From an uncultured Alistipes sp. (lineage in GTDB: Bacteria > Bacteroidota > Bacteroidia > Bacteroidales > Rikenellaceae), in contig URRP01000035.1 of NCBI GenBank assembly GCA_900550375.1, positions 1 to 25,806 of the forward strand: DNA of 25,806 bases, given 5' to 3'. Under the pieces are notes generated by a model, which saw nothing but the letters and a program-made list of their open reading frames with translations, was not told the origin of the DNA and did not search any database. This document shows, piece by piece, positions 1 to 7,302 of the stretch. The translations under genes were made by a program, and so were the position numbers. Positions within the stretch are counted from its first letter, which is position 1, and every line of letters begins with the position of its first letter.

Positions 1-21
1 GCTCGGCAATGTTCAAATAAA

Positions 22-53
22 TTTGACATTGCCCTCGCTTATTCGTATCTTTG
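22..53 (+). promoter_or_regulatory. Bacteroidota-type promoter for prfB
   Basis: TTTG at 22-25 and TATCTTTG at 46-53 are separated by 20 bases, a full match to the Bacteroidota -33/-7 pattern (TTTG, TAnnTTTG). Transcription would begin near 58, giving a leader of about 24 bases before the ATG at 82. Confidence 0.75.
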
Positions 54-81
54 TTGCCACGCGATTTCAAGCCCGAGAATT

Positions 82-1194
82 ATGGTATTGGCAGAACAGA
101 TCAAGGAAGCTGCGTGTCGTCGGGATGCGTTGGAGAAATGTCTCGATATCGACCGCAAGCGCATGGACTTACAGAACGAAGAGGAGAAAACCCAAGAGCC
201 CGACTTTTGGGAGGATGCCGAACGTGCACAGGAACAGCTGCGCAAGGTGGCGGCGATCAAGAGCTGGATCACCGATTATGACACCATCTGCAAGGAGATC
301 GAGGATTTGGAGCTTATGCCCGATTTCCTGAAGGAAGCGGTGATCTCCGAAGCGGAGATGGACGCGCATTACGCCCTGACGATGGAGCATATCGAAGCGC
401 TCGAACTGCGCAATATGCTGCGCCGCGACGAGGACAAGATGGGCGCCATTCTCGATATCAATGCCGGAGCCGGCGGCACGGAGGCGCTCGACTGGGCGTC
501 GATGCTGCTGCGTATGTACACCCGCTGGTGCGAGGCGCACGGCTACAAGGTCAAGACGCTCGACTATCAGGCGGGTGACGAAGTGGGGGTCAAGTCCTGC
601 ACGCTCGAGATCGAGGGCGACTATGCCTACGGCTACCTCAAGAGTGAAAACGGCGTGCACCGCATGGTGCGTCTCTCGCCGTTCAATGCCAATAACAAAC
701 GTCAGACGACCTTTGCGTCGGTCTTCGTATCGCCTGCGGTGGACGATTCGATCGAGGTGGTCGTCAACCCTTCGGATATCGAGTGGGACACCTTCCGGGC
801 GTCGGGCGCCGGTGGTCAGAACGTCAACAAGGTCGAGACCGCCGTGCGGCTGCGATATCATGGCAAGGACCCCGATACGGGCGAGGCTGTCGAGTTTCTG
901 ATCGAAAATATGGAGACCCGTTCGCAGCTGATGAACCGCGAGAATGCGCTGCGCATCCTGCGCTGCAAACTTTATCAGCGTGAACTGGACAAGCGGATGG
1001 CTACGCAGCAGGCACTCGAAGCGGGTAAGAAACGCATCGAGTGGGGTTCGCAGATCCGCTCCTATGTCTTCGATGACCGTCGTGTGAAGGATCATCGCAC
1101 GGGGTGCCAGACCTCCGACGTCGACGCGGTGATGGACGGCAAGATCGACGACTTCATCAAGGCCTATCTCATGGAGTTCGGCGCCGAGGCGTAA
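82..1194 (+). CDS. prfB: Peptide chain release factor 2 (RF2)
   Basis: RF2 recognises UGA and UAA stop codons and triggers hydrolysis of peptidyl-tRNA on the ribosome. The 370-residue product has the normal family length. It carries the codon-recognition tripeptide SPF (residues 199-201) and the catalytic GGQ (244-246) within SGAGGQNVNK, and ends with the Bacteroides-like DDRRVKDHRT and DGKIDDFIKAYLMEF blocks. The N-terminal helical domain reads continuously through the region (KCLDIDRKRM, from residue 19) where many bacteria carry an in-frame UGA and a programmed +1 frameshift. No such stop or CTTTGA slip site is present here, so this copy should be made without the usual autoregulatory frameshift. 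The ATG at 82 fits the upstream promoter and matches the typical start of Bacteroides RF2. Identity is certain. Confidence 0.97.
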   Translation: MVLAEQIKEAACRRDALEKCLDIDRKRMDLQNEEEKTQEPDFWEDAERAQEQLRKVAAIKSWITDYDTICKEIEDLELMPDFLKEAVISEAEMDAHYALTMEHIEALELRNMLRRDEDKMGAILDINAGAGGTEALDWASMLLRMYTRWCEAHGYKVKTLDYQAGDEVGVKSCTLEIEGDYAYGYLKSENGVHRMVRLSPFNANNKRQTTFASVFVSPAVDDSIEVVVNPSDIEWDTFRASGAGGQNVNKVETAVRLRYHGKDPDTGEAVEFLIENMETRSQLMNRENALRILRCKLYQRELDKRMATQQALEAGKKRIEWGSQIRSYVFDDRRVKDHRTGCQTSDVDAVMDGKIDDFIKAYLMEFGAEA

Positions 1195-1240
1195 GTCGGC
1201 CGAAGAAAATCATATTCGATAACAAAACGTATTATTCGTT

Positions 1241-2431
1241 ATGAAAGATCTGACAAAACTCACAGATCGTATTTTTTACGTCGGGGTCAACGACCGCACC
1301 AAGCACCTCTTCGAGGCGTTATGGCCGCTGCCGCTCGGCGTGTCGTACAATGCCTACGTGGTCTGCGGCGAGCGGACGGCGCTCATCGACACGGTCGACG
1401 CCTGTTTCACGGGACGTCTGCTGGCCAATGTCCGCGAACGGCTGGGCGACAGACCGTTGGATTATCTGGTAATCAACCATATGGAACCCGATCATTCGGC
1501 GTCGATCGCTGCCGTGCGGCAGGTCTATCCCGAGGTGAAGATCGTCGGCAACGCCAAGACGTTGCAGATGGTCGAGGGCTATTACGGTATCACCGGCGGG
1601 ACGGTCGAGGTGAAGGAGGGCGCGACGCTCGATCTGGGCGGTCTGACGCTTTCGTTCTGCATGATCCCGATGGTACATTGGCCCGAGACGATGGCAACGT
1701 GGTGTGCCGAGGAGCGGACGCTCTTTTCGGGCGATGCATTCGGTACGTTCGGGGCGCTTAACGGCGGTGTCACGGACGAGCAGCTCGACATCGAACCCTT
1801 CTGGGAGGAGATGCGCCGCTACTACGCCTGCATCGTGGGCAAGTACGGCCAGCCCGTGCAGCGGGCCTTGCAGAAGATCGCTCCGCTGGAGATCGCCATG
1901 ATCTGTTCGACGCACGGTCCTGTCTGGCGCCGCGAGATTTCCCGCGTGGTTGCGTTGTACGACCGGATGAGCCGCTACGAAGGCGAGTCGGGCGTGGTGA
2001 TTGCCTACGGTTCGATGTACGGCAATACCGAGCAGGTGGCCGAGACCGTCGCCCGCGATTTGGCCGCCGCAGGGGTGAAGCCGATCGTCATGTACAACCT
2101 CTCGACGGCCGACGTGTCGCAGGTACTGCGCGATATCTTCCGCTACGACACCCTGATCGTCGGTTCGCCGACCTACAACGGCCAGCTTTTTCCGCCGGTC
2201 GATGCGCTGTTGCACAAGATTGCGGAGCGCTGCATTCCCCACCGGCGTTTCGCCTGCTTCGGCTCCTTTACGTGGGCGGGTGCTGCCGTGCGTCGCATGA
2301 CGGAGTTCGCCGAAGGGGTGAAGTGGCCCCTCGTCGGCGCGCCGATCGAGTTGAAGCAGGGTTATTCGGCGGAGGTCGGAACGCCCTGCCGCGCGATGGT
2401 CGAGGCCCTTCTCGAAGATATGAAACGATAA
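1241..2431 (+). CDS. Flavodiiron protein (FprA-type O2/NO reductase)
   Basis: Flavodiiron proteins are cytoplasmic enzymes of anaerobes that reduce O2 to water and/or NO to N2O, using electrons delivered through FMN. The N-terminal metallo-beta-lactamase-like domain (about 1-245) holds all the expected diiron ligands: H80, E82, D84 and H85 in NHMEPDHSAS, H146 in MVHWPE, D165 in SGDAFG and H225 in CSTHGP. A flavodoxin domain follows (about 250-396), with the FMN phosphate loop at YGSMYGNTEQ. There is no C-terminal rubredoxin or flavin reductase extension, so this is the short class A architecture and needs an external electron donor. The gene lies 46 bases after prfB and 13 bases before the next gene, so co-transcription with the downstream gene is likely. 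Whether O2 or NO is preferred cannot be read from the sequence. Confidence 0.93.
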   Translation: MKDLTKLTDRIFYVGVNDRTKHLFEALWPLPLGVSYNAYVVCGERTALIDTVDACFTGRLLANVRERLGDRPLDYLVINHMEPDHSASIAAVRQVYPEVKIVGNAKTLQMVEGYYGITGGTVEVKEGATLDLGGLTLSFCMIPMVHWPETMATWCAEERTLFSGDAFGTFGALNGGVTDEQLDIEPFWEEMRRYYACIVGKYGQPVQRALQKIAPLEIAMICSTHGPVWRREISRVVALYDRMSRYEGESGVVIAYGSMYGNTEQVAETVARDLAAAGVKPIVMYNLSTADVSQVLRDIFRYDTLIVGSPTYNGQLFPPVDALLHKIAERCIPHRRFACFGSFTWAGAAVRRMTEFAEGVKWPLVGAPIELKQGYSAEVGTPCRAMVEALLEDMKR

Positions 2432-2444
2432 AACCCTCCGAACG

Positions 2445-3632
2445 ATGCGAAAAACCCTGTTGCCGACCCTCCTATTTTGCTTGTTGTCGGCCCTCTCGGG
2501 CGGAGAAGCCATTGCTGCACCGGCGGGGACGACCGGCGAGGTGCGGGTCGGAGCGGCCGATACGGCGGCCTATTTCCCGCTGCTGCGCGGGCGTCGCGTG
2601 GCCGTGCTGGCCAATCAGACTTCGCGCGTGGGCGACGAACATCTGGTCGATTTGCTGCATCGAAGCGGGGTGCAACTGACGGGCATCTTCTCGCCCGAGC
2701 ACGGATTCCGCGGTACGGCGGATGCGGGCGAGCATGTCGCCAGTTCGGTCGATGAACGTACAGGGGTGCCGATCCGTTCGCTCTACGACGGACGTTCGCG
2801 CCGTCCGTCGGACGAGGCCATGCGTTCGTTCGACGTGCTGCTGGTCGACATGCAGGACGTGGGGCTGCGCTTCTATACCTATTATATTTCGATGCTGCGC
2901 ATGATGGACGCCTGCGCCGATTTCGGCCGCAAGGTCGTGGTGCTGGACCGTCCCAATCCCAACGGATCGTATATCGACGGGCCGATTCTCGATATGAACT
3001 ACAAGTCGGGTGTCGGCGCGTTGCCGATTCCCGTCGTGCACGGGCTGACGATGGGCGAGATCGCCCGCATGGCCGTGGGCGAGGGTTGGGCGAAATCGTG
3101 CGACCTGACGGTCGTTCCTTGCCGCAATTATACCCACGCTACGCGCTACGTGCTGCCTGTCGCGCCGTCGCCCAATCTGCCGACACAGCGTGCGATCTAT
3201 CTCTATCCGTCGACCTGCTTGTTCGAAGCGACGGTCGTGAGTCTGGGGCGTGGCACCGACCGTCCGTTCGAGTGCTACGGCCATCCCGACATGCCCGCCG
3301 ATCGTTATGCGTTCTCCTTCACGCCCCGTCCGACCGCCGGGGCGAAGCATCCGCCCTTGGAGGGGCGTCTATGTCACGGCGTCGACCTGAGCACGAAACC
3401 CTGCGAGGAGATTTTGTCCGAAGGGCTGACGCTCGACTACGTGATCGATGCCTATCGGGCATTGGGGCTGGGCGAAAAGTTCTTCACGCCGATGTTCGAG
3501 AAACTGATCGGCGTGGGATGGGTGCGTGAAATGATTCTCGACGGGCATTCTGCGGCCGAGATCCGTGCGCGCTGGCGGCCCGATCTGGAGCGTTTCGCGA
3601 AAATCAGAGAAAAGTATTTGATTTACGAATAG
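2445..3632 (+). CDS. namZ: Secreted exo-beta-N-acetylmuramidase, NamZ/DUF1343 family
   Basis: This 395-residue protein has an N-terminal signal peptide (hydrophobic stretch about residues 4-18, likely cleavage near EAIAA at 21-25) followed by a full DUF1343 domain. Family marks visible include VAVLANQTS (52-60), FSPEHGFRG (82-90) with the conserved glutamate E85, DMQDVGLRFYTYY (135-147), LDRPNPNG (167-174), PSPNLPT (231-237) and SLGRGTDRPFE. In Bacillus subtilis the family member YbbC/NamZ (glycoside hydrolase family 171) removes terminal MurNAc from peptidoglycan fragments, so a periplasmic role in muropeptide turnover is likely here. The start lies 13 bases after the flavodiiron stop, suggesting one transcript, though no functional link between the two is apparent. 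The specific enzymatic activity is inferred from the family. Confidence 0.88.
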   Translation: MRKTLLPTLLFCLLSALSGGEAIAAPAGTTGEVRVGAADTAAYFPLLRGRRVAVLANQTSRVGDEHLVDLLHRSGVQLTGIFSPEHGFRGTADAGEHVASSVDERTGVPIRSLYDGRSRRPSDEAMRSFDVLLVDMQDVGLRFYTYYISMLRMMDACADFGRKVVVLDRPNPNGSYIDGPILDMNYKSGVGALPIPVVHGLTMGEIARMAVGEGWAKSCDLTVVPCRNYTHATRYVLPVAPSPNLPTQRAIYLYPSTCLFEATVVSLGRGTDRPFECYGHPDMPADRYAFSFTPRPTAGAKHPPLEGRLCHGVDLSTKPCEEILSEGLTLDYVIDAYRALGLGEKFFTPMFEKLIGVGWVREMILDGHSAAEIRARWRPDLERFAKIREKYLIYE

Positions 3633-3647
3633 ATGACGTATATTTGT
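3618..3647 (+). promoter_or_regulatory. Bacteroidota-type promoter for the structured RNA
   Basis: TTTG at 3618-3621 and TATATTTG at 3640-3647 are spaced by 18 bases. The -33 box lies inside the last codons of the NamZ gene. No coding start follows closely. Instead, a strongly structured noncoding stretch begins, which supports a dedicated RNA promoter with a start site near 3652-3655. Confidence 0.7.
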
Positions 3648-3654
3648 ACAAAGT

Positions 3655-3891
3655 CTAATTAACAATGAGAATGCCTATGGTGCGATGATGCGTTCGGTAC
3701 GCATATTTTAGACATATTGGGAAAAAGCGTTTAGCTTGTATTCTGGTTCATGAAACTTCGACACTTTCAAAACCACCGGGAGTAAAGCGATGACGCTCAC
3801 GCCGCACGGCGTGGGCTTTACTCGTTTATTTGGTGGTTAGGTAGTCGAAGACCTCATGAACCGATAACAGAGTTTTGTCCGCGCTTTTTTT
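3655..3891 (+). ncRNA. Structured noncoding RNA candidate with 6S-like architecture
   Basis: The stretch has no plausible ORF but nested complementarity. A closing stem pairs 3722-3729 with 3882-3889 (AAAAAGCG/CGCTTTTT). Next come a large asymmetric internal bubble (about 3730-3744 and 3863-3881) and a long arm: 3745-3753 with 3854-3862 (GGTTCATGA/TCATGAACC), 3756-3762 with 3844-3850, 3771-3777 with 3832-3838, 3780-3788 with 3815-3823, and an apical 3798-3803/3808-3813 stem with a GCAC loop. A small 5' hairpin sits at 3688-3704. The T run at 3885-3891 gives a plausible 3' end. Closing stem, bubble and long interrupted arm recall 6S RNA, which binds RNA polymerase as an open-promoter mimic. 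The Bacteroidales-1 RNA family or an unnamed family are alternatives. The pairing is seen directly; the family assignment is inference, and the exact ends are uncertain. Confidence 0.7.
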
Positions 3892-3976
3892 ATGTGCGTA
3901 TCTAATCTTTTTCAGGACGAATGGAAATTTTACTCATTGAAAAAGTTGCGCCCGACACATACGAGGGTATACGAAA

Positions 3977-4333
3977 ATGAAGAAATTTGCAATGTTATTC
4001 ATGGTATTGACGATGGGCTGTGTGAGCGTTTATGCTTCTGACCGTAGTGAAACGAAGTCTGAATCGAACGATAGTGCACCTTATGGATTCACTAAGATTT
4101 GTACGGTTGCTGTTTATCAAGACGATTGGCGGGGCGGTCATCTCCCTCCGTATAATATGGATTTGGTACAGTCTGATGAAGGACGGGGACTTGCGTCTCA
4201 GGGACGCTATGATGTTCTATGGCCTATTCAACGCAATCCTTTGTACAAAAAGACCAGCGACTGGAAAGGACGCTATAATTGGAAGGGAACGGTTTCGGGA
4301 GTCGAGGTCTATTTCTATTGGTCTGGTCGGTAA
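3977..4333 (+). CDS. Small secreted protein of unknown function
   Basis: This 118-residue product opens with a clear signal peptide (MKKFAMLFMVLTMG, then a likely cleavage near VYASD at about residue 21). The mature part is short and rich in Trp, Tyr and Asp/Gly (for example QDDWRGG, KTSDWKGRYNWKGT). It has no cysteine after the signal region and no motif I recognise. Base composition and codon use are clearly more AT-rich than the flanking housekeeping genes, suggesting a recently gained or fast-evolving accessory gene. It follows the structured RNA by about 85 bases. A possible -7-like stretch lies around 3899-3910, but I could not find a convincing promoter of its own. The function is unknown and export to the periplasm or outside is inferred. 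Confidence 0.65.
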   Translation: MKKFAMLFMVLTMGCVSVYASDRSETKSESNDSAPYGFTKICTVAVYQDDWRGGHLPPYNMDLVQSDEGRGLASQGRYDVLWPIQRNPLYKKTSDWKGRYNWKGTVSGVEVYFYWSGR

Positions 4334-4528
4334 ATCTATCTAATCGTTTGTTTGATAAATACTTCATACCCTTCTTCATAGATGTATTGGTGCGGTTGTG
4401 ATCTACTGTGAGGATGGCGGCGAATTGCCGATATCGTTTGGAGATGTCAGGCCGAGCCGAAATCGGTCGGAGGGAAGGAGTATTGCGGATATACTATCTT
4501 GATTTGTTGACACGAAATAGAGTAGACG

Positions 4529-4915
4529 ATGAAAAAGATTTTATTTATTTGGATCGCTGCTTTCGCTTTTTCGATCCTTCCGTGTCAGGCTCAACTGTTT
4601 CAAACTCCCTCATCGGTTGCCAAGCGGTTCCTGATCGCGCTCTATTCCGGAGATCGAACGACGATCTTGCAGCTTCTTGACGAGGAGGAGGGGCGGCGGC
4701 AGGATCGGAATTGGCGAGGGGATCCGGAGATGTTGCAAATGATCCGAAATTCCGAAATTAATGTTATGGATGATGATCTGAATATCGGAAAAGTCGTCGT
4801 ATTTTATTATCCCAAGAAAGATCCTTCATTGAAACGAAATGGCCGCGTGGCTTCCGTACGTCTGATGAATCTCAAACGACAAGGAGGTTGGAAGGTCGTG
4901 GCGTGGGGGTACTGA
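4529..4915 (+). CDS. Small secreted protein, possibly NTF2-like (DUF4878-like)
   Basis: This 128-residue protein has a signal peptide (MKKILFIWIAAFAFSILPCQA, in two parts: basic MKK then a hydrophobic core, with cleavage after about residue 21). The mature region, SSVAKRFLIALYSGDRTTI... through to a terminal GGWKVVAWGY, has the arrangement of small NTF2-like/DUF4878 lipoprotein-type domains: an N-terminal helix with a 'cell-by-cell' FxxALYxGD pattern, then a beta sheet ending in WKV. That resemblance is by eye and is tentative. As with the gene before it (195 bases upstream), composition is more AT-rich than the surroundings. A strong terminator follows at 4935. The function is unknown. Confidence 0.65.
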   Translation: MKKILFIWIAAFAFSILPCQAQLFQTPSSVAKRFLIALYSGDRTTILQLLDEEEGRRQDRNWRGDPEMLQMIRNSEINVMDDDLNIGKVVVFYYPKKDPSLKRNGRVASVRLMNLKRQGGWKVVAWGY

Positions 4916-4934
4916 ATCGATTGATGATTGATGA

Positions 4935-4973
4935 CGACTGCAAGTCGGAAGGCTTGCAGTCGTTTCGGTTTTA
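4935..4973 (+). terminator. Rho-independent terminator after the small secreted protein
   Basis: A 10-base perfect stem (CGACTGCAAG at 4935-4944 with CTTGCAGTCG at 4953-4962) and an 8-base loop are followed by the T-rich TTTCGGTTTTATT. The tail overlaps the stop codon of the convergent tRNA-editing gene. Confidence 0.8.
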
Positions 4974-5486
4974 TTCGTAGAGATCGAGATATTCGTAGCT
5001 GTTGCCCACCCGTGCGAGATACCGTTCGAATTCCGTGCGGGCGATGACCGCCGTGGCGCGGCAGTCGTTGGGATGGAAGCTCAGCGACGGGCTTTGCCGC
5101 AGGTTGCGATCCAAGAAGAGATGGACGTGGTGTTCGGCGTCGTTGATAAGCCCGAAGGGTGAGACCGAGCCGGGCTCCAATCCCAGATAGCGCATCATGC
5201 GTTCGGGCGAGGCGAACGACAGCTTGCCCTGATGCAGCCGGTGCTCGAGGTCGTGAATGGCCAGATCGCGGTCGCAGTCGAAGCATACCAGATAGTGTCG
5301 GTTGCCCTTGTGGTTGCGGAAAAAGAGGTTCTTGCAGTGTTTCGACCCGTCGTCACGCCAATGTTGTTTGGCCTGTTCGATCGTGGGCGAGGCGGGGTGG
5401 TAATAGAGGTCGTAGGCGATTCCTGCTGCGTCAAGCCATGCCGTTACGGCGTCGATCCGCTGGCTGTCGGCCGGTTTATTCGACAT
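4971..5486 (-). CDS. Prolyl-tRNA editing protein, YbaK/ProX family
   Basis: This 171-residue free-standing editing domain is of the ProX/PrdX type, which hydrolyses Ala mischarged onto tRNA(Pro) in trans. The family signature is visible as HCKNLFFRNHKGNRHYLVC (residues 50-68), including the conserved lysine K52 of the active site, followed by the SFASPERMMRYLGLEPGSVS block (90-109) and the FGLIND segment (111-116) that shape the substrate pocket. The start codon overlaps the end of the upstream rlmI gene by 11 bases, which indicates translational coupling in the four-gene minus-strand operon. It is the last gene of that operon and ends against a convergent terminator. Substrate choice (Ala, Cys or another amino acid) is inferred from family resemblance. 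Confidence 0.88.
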   Translation of the reverse strand: MSNKPADSQRIDAVTAWLDAAGIAYDLYYHPASPTIEQAKQHWRDDGSKHCKNLFFRNHKGNRHYLVCFDCDRDLAIHDLEHRLHQGKLSFASPERMMRYLGLEPGSVSPFGLINDAEHHVHLFLDRNLRQSPSLSFHPNDCRATAVIARTEFERYLARVGNSYEYLDLYE

Positions 5487-6678
5487 AGAGCACCAGTCCT
5501 TTGAGATATTCCCCTTCGGGATGATAGATGTTGATCGGGTGGTCGGCCGGCTGGGTGAGCTGGTGCAGAATGCGCACGCGCCGTCCGGCGATGGCCGCCG
5601 CTGAGAAGACCGTCGTGCGGAACAACTCCTTCGTGACGGCCTGCGAGCAGGAGAAGGTGAACAGAATACCGCCCGGACGGATCTGCGACAACGCCCGCGC
5701 GTTGAGGCGTTTGTAGCCCTGCATGGCGTTTCCCAGCACCTTGTGGTGTTTGGCGAAGGCGGGCGGGTCGAGGATGATCAGATCATAACGGTCGCCGATC
5801 TGCTTGAGGTACTCCACCGCGTCGCAGGCGAGCGTCGTGTGGGGATACTCGCCGCCGAAGTTCAGCCGCATATTCTCGTCGGCCAACTGCACGGCACGCT
5901 CCGAGGCGTCGACCGAGCAGACCTCTTTCGCACCGCCCGCGGCAGCGTAGACCGAGAAGCCGCCCGTGTAGCAGAAGGTGTTGAGCACGGTGCGTCCTGC
6001 GGCGTAACGGCCCACCAGCTCGCGGTTGCAGCGCTGGTCGAGGAAGAAGCCCGTCTTCTGCCCCTCCTCCCAGTTGACCAGAAAGCGGTGCCCGTTCTCC
6101 AGCACCTCCTGTACGGGCGATACGGCTTTTCCGGTCAGATAACCGTCCACGGCGTTCAGCCCCGCCTTGTAGGGCACGGTCTGCGAACTTTTGTCGTAAA
6201 CGGCCGTGAGACGCTCTGCGTAGACCTCCTGAAGTGCTTCGGCGATCTGCATTCGCGACCGGTACATGCCCACCGAGTGGCACTGTACGACAGCCGTCGT
6301 GCCGTAAACGTCGACCACCAGCCCCGGCAGCGAGTCTCCTTCGCCGTGAACGAGCCGGTAGCAGGTCGTCTCGGCAGCGTCGACAAGTCGCAGCGTGCGG
6401 CGTACCTCGCAGGCCGAGCGGATGCGTTCGCGCCACCACGCGGCGTCGATCGGCTCCTCGTCGAAGGTGAGCACCCGCACGGCGATCGAACCGATCTGGT
6501 AGTGTCCCCGTGCGATGAAGTCGCCGGCGGCGGTGTAGACGTCGACCACCTCTCCCTCGGCAATCGTATCCGAAGGGCATTCCACGCGCCCGATGGCGCC
6601 CGAGAAGATCCAAGGGTGGCGGCGCAGCAGCGACTCTTCTTTGCCTTTGCGCAGGAAAATACGGGGATGGGTCGTCAT
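5476..6678 (-). CDS. rlmI: 23S rRNA (cytosine-C5) methyltransferase, RlmI family
   Basis: This 400-residue SAM-dependent methyltransferase is of the RlmI family, which methylates C1962 of 23S rRNA in E. coli. It has an N-terminal PUA-like RNA-binding domain (about 1-80, with RHPWIFSGAIGRVE from residue 20) and a central RlmI-type region. The Rossmann methyltransferase core has TGFFLDQR (209-216), motif I VLNTFCYTGGFSVYA (231-245), motif IV DPPAF (314-318) and a SCS triad around C354, the expected catalytic cysteine. An in-frame extension upstream is open, but the ATG at 6678 is preferred: MTTHPRIFLRKGKEESLLRR matches the normal N-terminus and the ATG shares an ATGA overlap with the stop of the preceding exonuclease gene. 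The downstream editing gene starts within its last codons. Confidence 0.92.
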   Translation of the reverse strand: MTTHPRIFLRKGKEESLLRRHPWIFSGAIGRVECPSDTIAEGEVVDVYTAAGDFIARGHYQIGSIAVRVLTFDEEPIDAAWWRERIRSACEVRRTLRLVDAAETTCYRLVHGEGDSLPGLVVDVYGTTAVVQCHSVGMYRSRMQIAEALQEVYAERLTAVYDKSSQTVPYKAGLNAVDGYLTGKAVSPVQEVLENGHRFLVNWEEGQKTGFFLDQRCNRELVGRYAAGRTVLNTFCYTGGFSVYAAAGGAKEVCSVDASERAVQLADENMRLNFGGEYPHTTLACDAVEYLKQIGDRYDLIILDPPAFAKHHKVLGNAMQGYKRLNARALSQIRPGGILFTFSCSQAVTKELFRTTVFSAAAIAGRRVRILHQLTQPADHPINIYHPEGEYLKGLVLYVE

Positions 6679-7277
6679 TTGCTTTTCGGTTTGAGCGTAT
6701 GTTGCAGTATACGATAGATTTCGGGACAGATCCAAGCGTCGGTGGCGGCGTAGCGCATCTGCTTCTCGGTGAGCTGTGTCGCCTCCCAGTTGCTCAGCCG
6801 CTGGGCTTTCGAGACGCGCTTGCCCAGCACGATGGCCGAGAGCTTGCGCAGGCTTTTCTCCTCGATGCCCCATTCGGGAGCCAGTTGTTGCAGGTCGACG
6901 AAACCGCCCGGACGGAACCGGCGCAGTGCGTGCAGCGACCGGATATCGCCCGCCACATCGGCGCCGATCTTCAGAATCTTCTCGTTCTCCAAGATCTTGA
7001 CGATCTGTTTCTCGAAGCGCATACAGTTGAGCCGGAACAGGTAGCAGCGGCGCGGCGTGGAGAGTTGCAGCAGGGCGACACGATAGGTGACGCCCGCCTT
7101 GAACGACGGGCGTGTTTCGGTGTCGAAGCCCAGCACGGGCGACGCTGCCAAGTCGCGGCAGGCGGCCTCGATCTGCTTTTCGTTGTCGACGACGACGATA
7201 GGTCCTGTAAACTGTGCGGCAGGCAGGTTTGCGGTCTCTTCGTTCGATATGGTCTGTTGAAACGTATGCTCTTCCAT
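6675..7277 (-). CDS. RNase D-like 3'-5' exonuclease (DEDDy domain only)
   Basis: This 200-residue protein contains a single DEDDy 3'-5' exonuclease domain. The acidic residues are visible as D52 and E54 in GFDTETRP (Exo I), D111 in KIGADVAGDIRSL (Exo II), and Y176 with D180 in YAATDAW (Exo III). It lacks the HRDC domains of E. coli RNase D, so it is a minimal-domain member common in Bacteroidota. Whether the natural substrate is RNA or DNA is open. The ATG at 7277 is chosen because it gives the usual N-terminus and lies 25 bases after the recQ stop; a longer open frame upstream runs into recQ and is unlikely to be used. The gene overlaps rlmI by 4 bases (ATGA). Confidence 0.88.
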   Translation of the reverse strand: MEEHTFQQTISNEETANLPAAQFTGPIVVVDNEKQIEAACRDLAASPVLGFDTETRPSFKAGVTYRVALLQLSTPRRCYLFRLNCMRFEKQIVKILENEKILKIGADVAGDIRSLHALRRFRPGGFVDLQQLAPEWGIEEKSLRKLSAIVLGKRVSKAQRLSNWEATQLTEKQMRYAATDAWICPEIYRILQHTLKPKSK

Positions 7278-7302
7278 GAAAATTCTTTCCGACGATACAA
7301 AG

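Noticed and set aside
100..150. A possible prfB programmed frameshift site
   Set aside because: No in-frame stop and no CTTTGA context is present; the frame is open and aligned with normal RF2.
1319..2512. A 397-codon open frame on the - strand
   Set aside because: Antisense to the flavodiiron gene, with Arg/His-heavy composition typical of a GC-rich shadow.
5476..6873. A longer rlmI product starting at 6873
   Set aside because: The extra 65 residues would run within the upstream exonuclease gene and do not look like a methyltransferase N-terminus; the ATGA overlap at 6678 fits better.
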